Origin: Larix sibirica
Taxonomy: Eukaryota > Streptophyta > Pinopsida > Pinales > Pinaceae
Assembly (NCBI GenBank): GCA_004151065.3
Contig: NWUY0304748646.1
Location: 1-21,765, forward strand
DNA length: 21,765 nt
Reading direction: 5' to 3'
Both the position numbers and the translations under genes were made by a program. The notes under the pieces are model-generated. The model was not told the origin of the DNA. It saw only the letters and a program-made list of their open reading frames with translations, and made no database searches. Shown here piece by piece: positions 1 to 9,933 of this stretch. The first letter of the stretch is position 1. Each line of letters starts with the position of its first letter.

Positions 1-1080
1 AGACCTGAAAGTGAAAAGTAGAGATGCTACACGTTACGTTCCATACTTGCCTCAATGGTGGTATATACCTCATGGTGGTATGGTAGAGATAAGATCTCAG
101 GTGGATCGGTTTGCTCCTTCAGTTTCCTTCCTACCTCGCTCCCCCTATAAGGGGGCCTTGCAGAAGCGGAGCGTCCCGTGTTAAGTGTGCTGACAGTGCT
201 GGTGATGGAAACTGTGGGCTTTCAGTGAACGTCCTTCGTTCTTGGTGGAATGGCTCTTGTAGGTCTCAAGGTAGAGGAGGGAGAGGTTTTGGAACTTATC
301 CAACTTAACTTATTGCTTGGGCCAAACAAGAGCTGCTCTATCTGCCAAACAAACCAGAGCTCTCTATTTAGTTAAGAAGGAATCCTGGCTTATCCTAGCC
401 CTACATATTAGACATACTTTATTTTCGGGTCCGTGTTTAACTCGGTCGGATATCATGAGGGTGAGGTACGAACCCGCGAGACCGACCTAAGAAGGACGAG
501 GGGCATATCTTATTGGAGATTTATTGATGAGGGCTATCTCCTCTTATATCGGGTATGTTTTGATGTGTTCCTTCTCTCTCATCCAGGGGGGAGGGGGTAC
601 CATGTCTTACTCAATATGCTCGTAAGTGAATAACATGGCTCCAATGTCATCTGTTCAAATGATAACATAATTAATCTCGTTTGTTGGATCGATGGATGCC
701 TTATCCTTCCTCTCTTGCATATGGGTATTTCTAGGGGGATCCTCTCTTCGACAACATGGGAAACTCACGTACCCTTCAAAGCACATAGAAGCCATTTACT
801 CTCCATTCATCACTGAAGAGTTGTTTTTAAGCCACTAACTGCGCAGGCCCTGATTGCATTATATGAGTGAATACAAAAAAAAGGCTAATAACGCACCTCA
901 CTCAAAAGCACCACTTATTCGTTTACATCGGCAACACCACTTCCTTCCGCTTAAGCTCTGGTTCACTCATTGGCAAAAAATCATGCCATTATTGGAATTC
1001 AGGTTAATCACGACCCACCTCAACACACAACTACTTGTTTACATCGGCGATATCACTTCTGCGGGAAGGCAAGGGGTAGG
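1..1080. other. Gene-free, mitochondrial-like intergenic DNA
   Basis: No open frame here looks like a known protein; the longest are 66-79 codons with no recognisable motif. Base composition is mixed, with C- and G-rich islands such as the run of C followed by a run of G near 140-156. No tRNA-type T-loop or rRNA segment was seen. The texture resembles the non-coding spacer of a large plant mitochondrial genome. That is a judgement of style, not a match to a named sequence. Confidence 0.4.
891..1066. repeat. Imperfect ~50-bp direct repeat, 116-bp offset
   Basis: Two similar stretches begin near 891 and 1010. Both contain GTTTACATCGGC, at 921 and at 1037, each preceded by a C/A-rich CACCTCA-type segment and followed by ATATCACTTC or a close variant. 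The 116-bp spacing and shared flanks suggest an old duplication. Confidence 0.55.
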
Positions 1081-1450
1081 AAGGAAAGGGTAGGTATTCG
1101 TATTTATAGGTGAGGTCATAAGATGAGGTACCCAAGTAAGTAAGAGTGTAAGGATGATCCCAAGTAGTAGGTTAGGCGGTCCAAAGGGTGATATCTAAGG
1201 CATAGTTTTCATTGAAGGAAAGTCCCAAGGCGGAGGTTCTTACCGAGGCATAGGGCATAGGCGCGGTTATAAGGCTGAGGTTAAATAGTCCAAAGGCAGT
1301 AGGGCTGAGAGGTTCCCAAGGATAGTTCTTACTACCCAAGTAGGTAAGAGGCAGAGGTGAAAAAAAGGTATAGTCAAAAGGCAGTAGGGCTGTAGGTAAA
1401 ATAGGTATAGGGCCCGTTGATGTAGAGTTTATAGTTTCATCTAGGTAGAA
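1080..1450. repeat. G-rich, C-poor block of degenerate short repeats
   Basis: The + strand is strikingly purine-rich. Similar short words recur: AAGGCAGTAGGGCTG at about 1293-1307 and again at about 1378-1392, and ACCCAAGTAAGTAAGAG at about 1131 with a near copy at about 1334. The units are not in regular register. No coding function is visible. It looks like a slippage- or recombination-built repeat block of the kind found in plant mitochondrial spacers. Confidence 0.5.
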
Positions 1451-2930
1451 TTCGAGGTTGATAAATAGGTTGAGTACGAGGTCTAGTTCAAGGGTCTCTG
1501 GTATGTCTGCTGCTATGGTCCTGATGGTGGCTATTGAAACAACAAGTACCTTCAGACGATGCTTTTTAATTACCTCCTTTCCTGGCGACTGGCTGCCATT
1601 GGCAATGAATCCTAGAGAACCACTCTTAGACCAAAGGAGGGCGAGTCACAACACGCCTATTGGCCCTCACCTTCAATGTCTGGCGACCCAGATGAGGAAT
1701 TGAGGTGTTAATGCCAGCAGTGAGTTCAAATTAACAAACTAGTGGTGGTAAGGCCTATTGGTGGTAAGGCCGTATTTCAAACCTTAGGGCGATGGTGGGC
1801 GCACGCTCCTTGTGAGTTCACAAGATTTGCAGGTTGTGAGGACGAAAGGAAGTCACCAGCCGGTAGAGGAGGTCAAAACGCATGCAATGGTGGAGACAGC
1901 TTAGCAAATGGTCTAAAAATGAGGGAGATCGCCAAGCCCGAAACAGCTGGAACGCGGAAGTATAAAATTAACGAACAAATAGTGTAAATGCCCCCACCGC
2001 ACCGCTCACATAGTGGTATTAAAAACTGGTCTCTTGGATGCGGTAGAACATGGGGTTACCACGTGTTCATAAGTTGTTTCCACCGCACCGCCTACGGGCA
2101 AATAACAAGCTTGCAAGTTCCGGATGCGCCGCCTGGTACGCCGTTGATCATTTTCTGAGTAGCGCCAGGTTTCACCCCGCAGGCCACCAAATCTGGAGGT
2201 AACGCTGCCAATGTTGGTCGGATCTACAAATTTTGTGATGCCCCATATTTAGCTAGTTACAACTAAGTCGAAATTTGACATTGTTGCCCCAGAAGCAATT
2301 CCTCTGCCTTCCAAGGCGGTTATATCTGCCTCGAATTCTGTTACCAATAGGAATTATTATTGACCGAGATGAATTGTTTTTTAGGTGGGATAGACTTTTT
2401 GGGGAGATAAAATATGTTCCTTACTTATACTATTTCAACAATTATACACCCTTATAACGGAGTGACTGAAGTCACGAAGAAGGCCCCATTTGCCATTCTA
2501 AGGGATGAAAAGAATGGTCTGAATAGCTGGCTCTATGGGAGACCATCAAGATAGGACTTTTCAGATTGAATGAACAGCGGTCTTATTTCAATATAAAGAA
2601 ATCTCCAAATAATTTCATACTTGAACCAAGCAAGCTCGAATCAGTTCTGCGAGCAAGCCCCAATCTGCAAGTGGGAGGGCTTCAATGGAATCTCCTTGTC
2701 ACTGGGTTGACCGCCGCATATATTTGGACCTACATGCATATGTTGGTACTTAGCCTTGTAAACGTGGTAGGTCTGGCTGAGTATTTATTGGGCTTTGAGG
2801 AGCCCTTAAACCACCCACCCATTTGAGCCATTCTTATTTCATCTTGAAGTTCTTCCTTTCCACATATTGACAAAGCAGAACTCTTACACCAGCCCCTGGT
2901 CGGCATTCTAAGGTGGGGTATCCAGATGAT
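1451..2930. other. Non-coding stretch without a recognisable gene
   Basis: Frames of 60-86 codons exist (for example 1458-1703, 1742-1987, 2275-2457 and 2566-2826), but none shows a family motif and they are not continuous with the Ty3/gypsy remnant that follows. CCACCGCACCGC occurs twice, near 1989 and 2080. The reverse transcriptase that would normally precede the RNase H remnant was looked for here and not found. Confidence 0.4.
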
Positions 2931-2935
2931 AGAGA

Positions 2936-3260
2936 GTGCGAACGTGGCCTATCAATATGGTAAATTCCGTAAGCAAGGGTGGGGACTTAGCTGTTGTTCG
3001 CGTAGTTCAGCGTCTTCAGCATTATATTGTGTTAAGAAAGCAGCCTATTGTAGTCATTGAGGTCAATCCATTTCAGTATGTCTTTACTCGCAGACTTATC
3101 AGGGGCAAGTACAAGAAATGGATCGTCATTCTTCAGGGTGAGAAACGAACTTGAAAGAGCAAGAAAGAAAGGTGTGGGGTTGAAGGGTAGATAATTTTTC
3201 TATTTAGTTGGCCTCGGCAAAATCCAAAAAAAAGGATTGAGTCTTTGCAGATTCAATATA
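2936..3260 (+). pseudogene. Ty3/gypsy RT-linked RNase H, C-terminal remnant
   Basis: The frame at 2936-3154 contains VVQRLQHYIVLRKQP followed by VNPFQYVFTRRLIRGKYKKW and IVILQ. This is the end of the RNase H domain attached to Ty3/gypsy reverse transcriptase. Its usual role is to remove the RNA strand of the RNA-DNA hybrid during reverse transcription. After a frame change, a lysine-rich trace reading SAKSKK (about 3212-3230) continues the domain. Reverse transcriptase and the first part of RNase H are missing upstream. The integrase of the same element follows in the correct order within about 30 bp, so this is one decayed pol region. The family assignment is from motif recognition. Confidence 0.75.
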
Positions 3261-3284
3261 AAAGTGACCTTGAGAGAATGATGA

Positions 3285-4397
3285 CGTTGTTGAAGATGAC
3301 TCGTTACTAGAGGAGCACATTTTCTTCATTGCCCCAAGCGACCCTTGGTATGGATACATTTTGATATATCTTCAGACTAATAAGTTCCCTTCCCATTTTT
3401 CAAGGAATGATCGGCATCGTATAATACATTTAGCTAACAACTACCTACCTCATCATCGAGGGGTGGAGCCGCCCGACCAACGGTAGGAGGGCTAGGGGTC
3501 TTTTCAATATTACGACGTTGTGTCACTCACGGGAAAGCTGAGTAAGTAAGGCCTTCGATCTTTAAAGAGTGTGTTGAGGCTGTGAAGAAATTCCACCAAT
3601 GTCAAATATTTTCTCTAAAGATGCGCACACCCTGCTCCAATGTTTTCCGTGATCATTGTTGGCTCATTCACAAAAATGAGGAGTCTATTTTACGACTGTG
3701 CCACCTCGACCTCAGCTAGGAGGCATGAATATATTATTATGGTCATTTACTACTTCACGAAGTCGGCAAAGGCCATGCCTACCTTTTCTAACGATGGTGA
3801 AACAGCAGTGCTGTTTATTTGAAATCGATTTATCACTCAATTTGGTGTGCTTAGGGAGATTGTCACTGATCATTCCAGTAATTTCCAAAACAAAATAATG
3901 TCATAACTTTATTCTAAGCTAGGTTTTACGCAGAAGCATTCGTCTCCTTATTATCCGCAAGCTAATGGCCAGAAATCTTTGAAAACCATCCTCCAACGCA
4001 CCTTTAATGCGAATAAGAAGAACTGGCATATAATTTATACTGTGCTTTGGACATATTTAACATCCGTCAAGACTGCCATAGGGTTTACTCCTTTACAGCT
4101 TGTATACGGGGTGGAAGTCTTACCAATTGAATGTAAAAATGTAGCTGAGCTTCTGCCGAACACGACTTTGCTCGAAGAACGTCTCATTCACCTAGAACAA
4201 CTTGATGAATTCCGCATAGATGTGGCCACCACGAAGGAAGCTCATAAAGAAAGATGAGTAAAGTTACAATAGGATAAGTTTGTATGTCCTTATATTTTTT
4301 ATGAAGGGGACCCTGTGCTTATGAGTTGGTTGACCATGAGGGAAATGTGCTGAGTGAGCCTCTAAACGGGGTCTACCTAAAGAGGTACTACACCTAA
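3285..4397 (+). pseudogene. Ty3/gypsy integrase, frameshifted and internally deleted
   Basis: Integrase inserts retroelement cDNA into the host genome. In order one sees a linker (EEHIFFIAPSDPWYG, about 3312), a zinc-finger remnant (FKECVEAVKKFHQCQIF, about 3563-3613), the core (YYFTKSAKAMPTF near 3750-3790; REIVTDHSSNFQNK near 3853-3893; SSPYYPQANGQ near 3943-3972), and the tail ending ELVDHEGNVLSEP...LKRYYT with TAA at 4395-4397. The parts lie in different frames with several stops. The first catalytic Asp appears as Tyr (codon 3686-3688). The second, in VTDH, is kept (3868-3870). The segment after NGQ that carries the catalytic Glu is deleted. The His-His half of the HHCC finger and a central tail segment (junction near 4320) are also gone. 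The product cannot be functional. Confidence 0.9.
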
Positions 4398-4511
4398 GTA
4401 TAAGTTCCTGGGCATTTTCCCATTGTAATTCTTTTAGATTAGTGGTATTAGGCTGGTTTCCTAGTACTTTTTTTTGGTTTTCGCTTCTCGTGCTATTGAT
4501 TTTATTGGAAG

Positions 4512-4660
4512 ATGTCAATGGATTCCGTGGGTTTCGTTGGATTTGCAGATGGAGCAAGCCATCACACTCAGAACATTGCTTCTGCGGCTTGGGTTATCTA
4601 TTCGCCGCCCATCGGCCAGCTTGCGTTTTTAGGAGGTGCTTGTCTTGGACCTGTTACAAC
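4512..4660 (+). pseudogene. Second (additional) RNase H of the Ty3/gypsy element, truncated
   Basis: A separate frame begins at ATG 4512, 114 bp past the integrase stop and in another register. It reads MSMDSVGFVGFADGASHHTQ and then NIASAAWVIYSP and FLGGACLGPVT. FADGAS (Asp codon 4548-4550) followed by an alanine-rich strand is the first strand-turn of an RNase H fold, with the first catalytic Asp kept. Similarity stops near 4655, before the regions that would carry the other catalytic residues, so about one third of the domain remains. Additional RNase H domains of archaeal type are known in some plant Ty3/gypsy lineages (Tat). Its place after integrase, as its own frame, is what makes this copy notable. 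Assigning it to the aRNH class is inference. Confidence 0.7.
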
Positions 4661-5250
4661 AAAATATAGCACACTAGCACAAAGCCCTCACTAGGTTACC
4701 TAGACAATGAGTAACATAGGAATGTCACCACTGTAACCTAGGAAAAAATTCCCCTGATTTTAGTGCTATATGAGATATAACACAAGGGAGGCTTCCCTTG
4801 TAGATCTTGAGGATCAAATAACCCAACTAAGTCAAGATAATAGCCCCCAAGGATTCGACTTCAACTATCCACCAAGTTAGGGTTTCTACAATTAGGGTTT
4901 TGGTGGATAATGGTGTCATTTCCAGTTTTGAGTTCAAAGGAACATAGGGTGGTTCCATGTATTTAAGGTAGGCCAGTACAGGCTCAACGGGTTTACCAAA
5001 AACACACGACTTAGAAAAGACATTGTGCAATCGGAAACTAGCACATGAAATGTCAAATTGCGGCAGCTAGCTATTTTATTACAACAATTCAAAAAATTCC
5101 CAATACTTAAAACAGATAAGTTCCTCCCCAATTTGTTATGATTTGAAAATGAGGGGGAGCCTTCTCTTTTCTTTCTTTATGTAGACGCCCACTCTTGTTA
5201 GTAAATTTACCACCTTCGTAAGGGCCAGATGAGCATTCACTCTCTATAAT
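4661..5250. other. Unassigned DNA after the Ty3/gypsy break; possible protease trace
   Basis: No clear gene is present. On the + strand at about 4879-4917 a frame reads VSTIRVLVDNGVIS, which resembles the active-site strand of a retroelement aspartic protease (D-S/G-G replaced by DNG). The flanks do not extend the similarity, so this is weak. The 65- and 67-codon minus-strand frames over the same bases show no motif. Confidence 0.25.
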
Positions 5251-7060
5251 ATTGCAGCGCCCGCAAAGCTTTCTAGAATTCCCGCGTATTTCAAGGACTG
5301 CCAGAGCCAGGAAATATATATTATCAACTACTTACCATACGTCACCTTTTCTATCGCGCATTTTCCATCTCTCTGATCAAGTGGATGAAGGAGGATTATG
5401 CCTCCCCCAACAAATGAGGTTTCTATTTATTAAATGAGTGGTTGAAAGCGTTTGCTGCATAAGCATAAAAAACATGAAGTGCGTGTCTCTCCCCAATCTT
5501 GCAATTGGTGGATGGTGCGGTTGGGGTCTTTGGAGCTCACTCAAATGTGCCAATGCAGTAGGATGATTCTATCATACGTAGCTCATATGTTCCATGAGGA
5601 AGATGGAAGGAAGCCTGCCTTCCCGACCAAAAGGGGATATTTATGTCCGCGCGTTTCAAAATACTATTGCCTGCCAAGGACTACTTTACTATCCACTTGA
5701 TAGGAGAGTGTGAGCGTTGCAATGATGGGAAGTCCAAGTGTGGTAAGTCAGTGTGAGTTTTCTAAGGAAGAGTTACTTATTCCACCATGCCTTATTCACT
5801 CTGTGAGGGAGAGTGCCATTTGTGGGGGGGACGGCCAGTCAGCAATAGATGCATTCCAACCTGCCATTACTTATTCCTGCCAGCCAGATATGCATGCCTG
5901 ATTTCTTACTTCTTTCAACTCCCACGATAATTCATGGAATAATTAGTATAACCAGTAGCAAAAGTGGATCTAGTAAAATAATGATTTAATTAGCAGCCAA
6001 GGGGAGATGCCTGGATCATACCCATATTCCTGCTATGAGGATGGGACAACCTTAGAGCACTTATCCAGGGATATGCCTGTAGAGCGGGGTTCCACCGTTA
6101 ACAATATATTTCCTTCCAGTTAACTGCTTATTTCCTTACATAACTACTCATTTATTACCAGTAATAATAAATCTATCCAGGCAAGGAGCGAAAGCGCCTG
6201 CTCGAGAGAAGAAGAGCAAGGAGATAACAACTGCTCAGAGAACAACTATGAAATATAGACACTATTACCGAAGGTGCGAGTTCTACCTATCCCTTCCAGT
6301 GAACGCGTTACCACGGCGAATAACTCTTTAGATAGCTTTTTAATATATGATAGGGATAGCTCTTAAATAGTTTCGAACTCTTAGACTAAGATACGACTAC
6401 GATTACAACTCTGATACACACACCGAGGTCTGAGCGGTGGCGAGTCAGTCACTAGACCTGCCGGACACTGAGATAGAACCTCGTACTATTGGGGAATGGG
6501 TGTGGAAGAGAAGCAACCGTTTAGTCACATAGCTGCCCGCCTTCCTAGTGTTGCATAGCAACCGTAAATCCTTCTAGTGGCATAGCCTTCTTCGTCGCAT
6601 AGCAAGGTTGGTAGGCCTTTCCTCAACGAATCAAACAACTGCTCAGGCCCATGAATGGTTACGTAAAGCTTTATCTTACATGAAGGATTCATAGCACGAG
6701 TGCTCGGCCTTTCAGTTAACTTACTCTTTATATGAAGGGATATATTATAGATCTTTCCTGCCCGTAATAACTACTTCTTTCCTGTCCAAAAGGCCTTTGT
6801 CACAAATGGGAGATCCTATGGAATGACAAGCGTTTCGTGAACAAATAAGCGTCTTGTCTGGATCGGGAATAGCAATTTCATTTCTGGAACCGTATATATA
6901 TATATATACTTCGGAATGGTGAGCAGCTACCCGACGGCTCAGATGTGCGTTCGTACTCGATAATTTTTGAAGAACCAAACTGGGGGGATTGTACATGGTC
7001 CTATTTCTAGCCAGCTCGAAGGTAGGTTAGGTACGTTCAGTTTATCACCCTAACTTGTAG
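5251..7060. other. Mitochondrial-like spacer without a recognised gene
   Basis: This is balanced-composition DNA with many small purine/pyrimidine blocks, for example the GAAAGCGCC...GAGAGAAGAAG segment at about 6188-6222, and short imperfect repeats such as CATAGC-type words around 6525-6605. No frame is longer than about 83 codons. The 83-codon minus frame at 6745-6996 has no family signature. The style is typical of plant mitochondrial intergenic DNA. No exon, rRNA or tRNA could be identified by eye. Confidence 0.4.
6892..6909. repeat. (TA)n microsatellite
   Basis: An uninterrupted TA run of about eight units lies inside the otherwise mixed-composition spacer. Confidence 0.85.
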
Positions 7061-7093
7061 TTCATAAAACACTTTGCCTCAAGTCATAAGGCA

Positions 7094-7410
7094 AGCATAA
7101 TTACATATATAATGAGATATCTCTCCGTGTATACGAGATATAAGGTATGATCGATGAAAAGAGCGCGCATAATTACATATATATACATAGTAGCATCGTC
7201 GAGGAATTGACTTTCCCAGAAAAGCCAACTCTTCACACAGTTAGATCAACTGATATCATATCTATTAGATGTCAGGGGGTAAGGACTTGACCGGGTTGAT
7301 CAAAAGGAATCGCGTTGAATCATATATAATATAGATCAATATGAAAGCGGTCGACCACGATGGAATGTAAACAAAAAAGAAAGGCGTAATTACATATATA
7401 ATGATATATA
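7094..7410 (+). repeat. Three dispersed copies of an AT-rich ~20-30-bp word
   Basis: The word [GC]ATAATTACATATATA occurs near 7095 and 7167, and as CGTAATTACATATATA near 7385. Copies one and three continue with AATGA(G)ATAT, so the similarity extends to about 27 bp. The spacings (about 72 and 218 bp) are irregular. A regulatory role cannot be shown; scattered mitochondrial-type short repeats are the simplest reading. Confidence 0.6.
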
Positions 7411-7419
7411 TATCTTTAG

Positions 7420-7870
7420 TATACGATATTATTCTATTTTCGTTACCTCTGATCCTTGGCCTCGTCTTTTACCACGTACTTAGTCTTCTTTTCATTTATA
7501 TCTTTGGAAAATTGCACCTCTCCTGATCTATGCTTTACGCCCCAGGTCCTTAGTAAAAATGTGGCCACAACAAAGAGTGTACTACATCTATGTTTCATTT
7601 CATGTGTAAAAAAGAGGCATTTTGCGCTTTAAAAATGCGACATAGTAATAAATAACCTATGGTACAAAATAGAAACCATGTCGTACGACTTCTCCGTATG
7701 ACTCAGACCCTCTAATGGCTAACATAATGTAAACCAACACCATGAGGTTGTTCCCTCGCCTATTTATACCATTCAATTCCTAAGTAGTCAAAAGTGGTCT
7801 ATGGCATGGTCAAGTTATGTAAGTGTATATATGGGATAATATAACTTAGTGTAGCAGCCAAGTCCTCTAG
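7420..7870. other. Non-coding stretch before the gag remnant
   Basis: No frame or motif supports a gene here. A short imperfect hairpin is present at about 7681-7706 (GTCGTACGAC ... CGTATGAC), discussed among the rejected items. If the following gag came from an intact element, a long terminal repeat or leader would be expected in this interval, but no matching second LTR copy was recognised. Confidence 0.3.
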
Positions 7871-7875
7871 GATTT

Positions 7876-8220
7876 TTGTTAATCCCTAGTCAGTACACTA
7901 GAATTGTGGTTCAACCAAATGAGTCTTCCCTACAGCTTCCTTTGTTTCATGGTCATGGTAATAGGATGTGGAGCCATGTTGGTTCCTCCGTGATGCAATT
8001 TGGAGGGTGCGTAGAACCACTGATGCCATCCTACTTGTTGAGTTTCAAACAACTCTACACAAAAGGGCTTTGCAATGGTACATGAAGTGTAAGCAGAGTG
8101 CTCCTGCTAATCTGATCTTTACTTTGGATCAATTGCGTGTGGATTTTGTGGAGTTAAAAAAATCCAAAATTGAAGCAAAAAAGCATCACTGAGTTAAAGG
8201 AGATGAAGCAACGGGTGGGA
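7876..8220 (+). pseudogene. Ty3/gypsy gag (capsid) N-terminal fragment
   Basis: Gag forms the cytoplasmic particle in which retroelement RNA is reverse transcribed. LPLFHGHGN in one frame (about 7936) is followed after a frameshift by WFLRDAIWRVRRTTDAI, LVEFQTTLHKRALQWYMK and FTLDQLRVDF (about 7980-8150). After another shift come SITELKEMKQRVG (8182-8220). This is the Retrotrans_gag pattern, with helices built around W-F-L-x-x-A...A..W. Only about 110 residues remain; the zinc knuckle and protease are missing, and similarity ends abruptly at about 8220 where AT-rich DNA begins. It lies on the same strand as the pol remnant at 2936-4660 but downstream of it, so the element has been rearranged or this is a second copy. 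Confidence 0.8.
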
Positions 8221-8904
8221 TAATATATTTAGGAGTATTACTAGTGGTTTTTTTATTTTACGAGTTGCCCGAGTTATACTATTAAATATGTGCAGCATAA
8301 TAAATGATGGTTCATTGGTGGATCACTACCACATCTATGAATAACCATTGGATTGCTCAGATCTCTTGCTTGGTCGCCCATTTAAGTATGATCGTAGTGC
8401 TTTTTAAAACCATTATTTTTATGTATGCTAAATCAATCCTATTTTATTAATTAAATTTTATTAAAAATTAAATGTTCTAAAACACTTCTTATTGAAAAAA
8501 GGTTAAATACAACTATTTTTTAAATGAAATACAACTTTTTATTTATTTATAAGTATTTTCAAATTCTTAAATTAATTATTATTAATAATAATATAAAAGA
8601 GTTTAAATGTTTTTTATTTAAGTAATGTGTTTTCTTAATCAACTTAATTTTATCGCCCTTCGCTTATAAAGCTTTGCCGATTCTTTAATTAAACTTTGTT
8701 TGATTAATCCATTCTTTAATTTAAATTTTAATAAATGTTTTGTCATGATTTGTGAATTTAATTTGCATTTTTTAAAGAGTTTAGAGTTAATTTATAATGT
8801 ATTGCCATCAAATAATTTTTGGGTAGATTTATCAAATTTTTAATTTAAATTTAAATTTTATTAAAGGTATATTTACTGATAAATTCAAATTATTTTAATA
8901 ATAT
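8221..8904. other. Very AT-rich non-coding DNA
   Basis: The interval is dominated by runs of A, T and TTTAAAT/TTAATT words (especially 8400-8900), with no usable frames. The abrupt change from the moderate composition before 8220 suggests a junction between DNA of different origin. AT-rich DNA of this type is common in plant nuclear intergenic regions. Confidence 0.5.
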
Positions 8905-9310
8905 ATGGATTCAAGGGGTGGGAGGTGTGCGGAGGTGTTCTCTTAAGTTTTGAAAGAAATATAGAATTCAGTTATTCAGGAGGATTGGGAAAAACAATGC
9001 ACAAAATATATGCTCTATTCTTAGGAACAACCCTATTCTAGGACCAAAATGTGAAGAATGTCATGATTTTTAGTGATTCTCTTCATCATTAGTCAAGTCA
9101 AGAAAATGAAGCCTAGGGAGGGAACTCTGCTTAATAGAACCTTTCAAAGGATATTTGGAACCTCGATGCATTGAACAATGTCAAGCTTTTTCTTGTTTGA
9201 AGAATAAAAAATGGTTTAGAAAATTTCAAGGAAAACAAAATTATTTATTTTGATAGAGGGCATCCTAGTAAAAAATGGGGAACCCTCCCCCCGAAAGGTA
9301 TTGGCTTCCC
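8905..9310 (+). pseudogene. Plant-type RNase H (RVT_3-like) remnant
   Basis: In the frame starting at 8931 one reads GGVLLSFERNIEFSYSGGLG, then KIYALFLGTTL, a stop, and DQNVKNVMIFSDSLH with the Asp of FSDS at 9075-9077. This is the order GGV...E..Y..GLG...A...G..LA....I......F.DS of plant RNase H-like RVT_3 domains. After a frameshift (about 9165) NLDALNNVKLFLV and a lysine/asparagine-rich end continue to about 9310. The first catalytic Asp is beyond the recognisable start, and the usual Asn-Asn-x-Ala-Glu block has been lost. It is distinct in sequence from the LINE RNase H and from both Ty3/gypsy RNase H remnants. Whether it came from a retroelement or a host gene cannot be decided. Confidence 0.6.
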
Positions 9311-9524
9311 TAATCTTATTATGGTAATAGATGTTAAATTATTAATCCACTTTACCATTTCCAAGCAGTGCATATGAGGATAGCAAAACACTTGTCATTG
9401 TTTGAATTTCATCTATCATGCAAGTCATATAAGCACATTCAAGTCACGTGAGGGAGACTTAACTCTCCCCTGTGCCTTATGTTCCCTCACTCCTTAGTGT
9501 TCATACTCCAACATCCTGTTCTTC
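9311..9524. other. Short stretch without a recognised feature
   Basis: Only short frames occur and no motif is visible. Confidence 0.4.
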
Positions 9525-9743
9525 ATGGGTCATTTACTCAAACTTGCTCACAGAGGTAGGATATTTCATGTTTCAGGGGATATGACAGTGGAAGGAAAAT
9601 CTAGAGGTGAAAGGGTCCAAGCTTTTGAGGGGCCTCCTATTATACAAGTTTTGGTGGTGTGTTCTCACAAATATAACAAACCTAGTGACAAAGGTAAGTA
9701 TGAATGGTTTATTTTCCTAGGAAAACAATTCATTATGACATAA
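9525..9743 (+). other. Unassigned 72-codon open frame
   Basis: The frame begins MGHLLKLAHRGRIFHVSGD and is hydrophilic, with neither a signal peptide nor a membrane segment. I do not recognise it. The sequence AAAGGTAAGTATG around 9690-9702 matches a plant 5' splice site, so the frame could be the end of an old exon. It lies between two decayed frames and may be another retroelement scrap. There is no firm evidence of function. Confidence 0.2.
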
Positions 9744-9933
9744 ATATTTGTCTTCTTGTTGTAATAGATCCAATTGGGCATTCTATAAACTTTTAGTGGT
9801 GGAATGGTTTTATTTTCTTAGAGGTTGAGCATACCCTCTCTGGGTTTTTTTAGGTAGGATTTGGTTTGTTTTTATTTTAAATTTGGCTTTTGGTGCAAGA
9901 AAGGGAGTTTCCCTTTTCACCCAACTCCCGAGT

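Noticed and set aside
4264-4557. 97-codon minus-strand frame
   Set aside because: It is antisense to the integrase tail and the downstream RNase H; no motif.
4879-4917. Retroelement protease (VLVDNG)
   Set aside because: Only one short strand matches and the flanks do not; kept as a low-confidence remark, not a gene.
6745-6996. 83-codon minus-strand frame as a mitochondrial gene fragment
   Set aside because: The peptide (GSRNEIAIPDPDKTLIC) could not be matched to any mitochondrial protein I know, and it runs through a TA microsatellite.
7681-7706. Hairpin GTCGTACGAC...CGTATGAC resembling group II intron domain V on the minus strand
   Set aside because: The stem is about 8 bp with one mismatch and a 7-base loop. 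It lacks the length, bulge and tetraloop of domain V, and no flanking exon was found.
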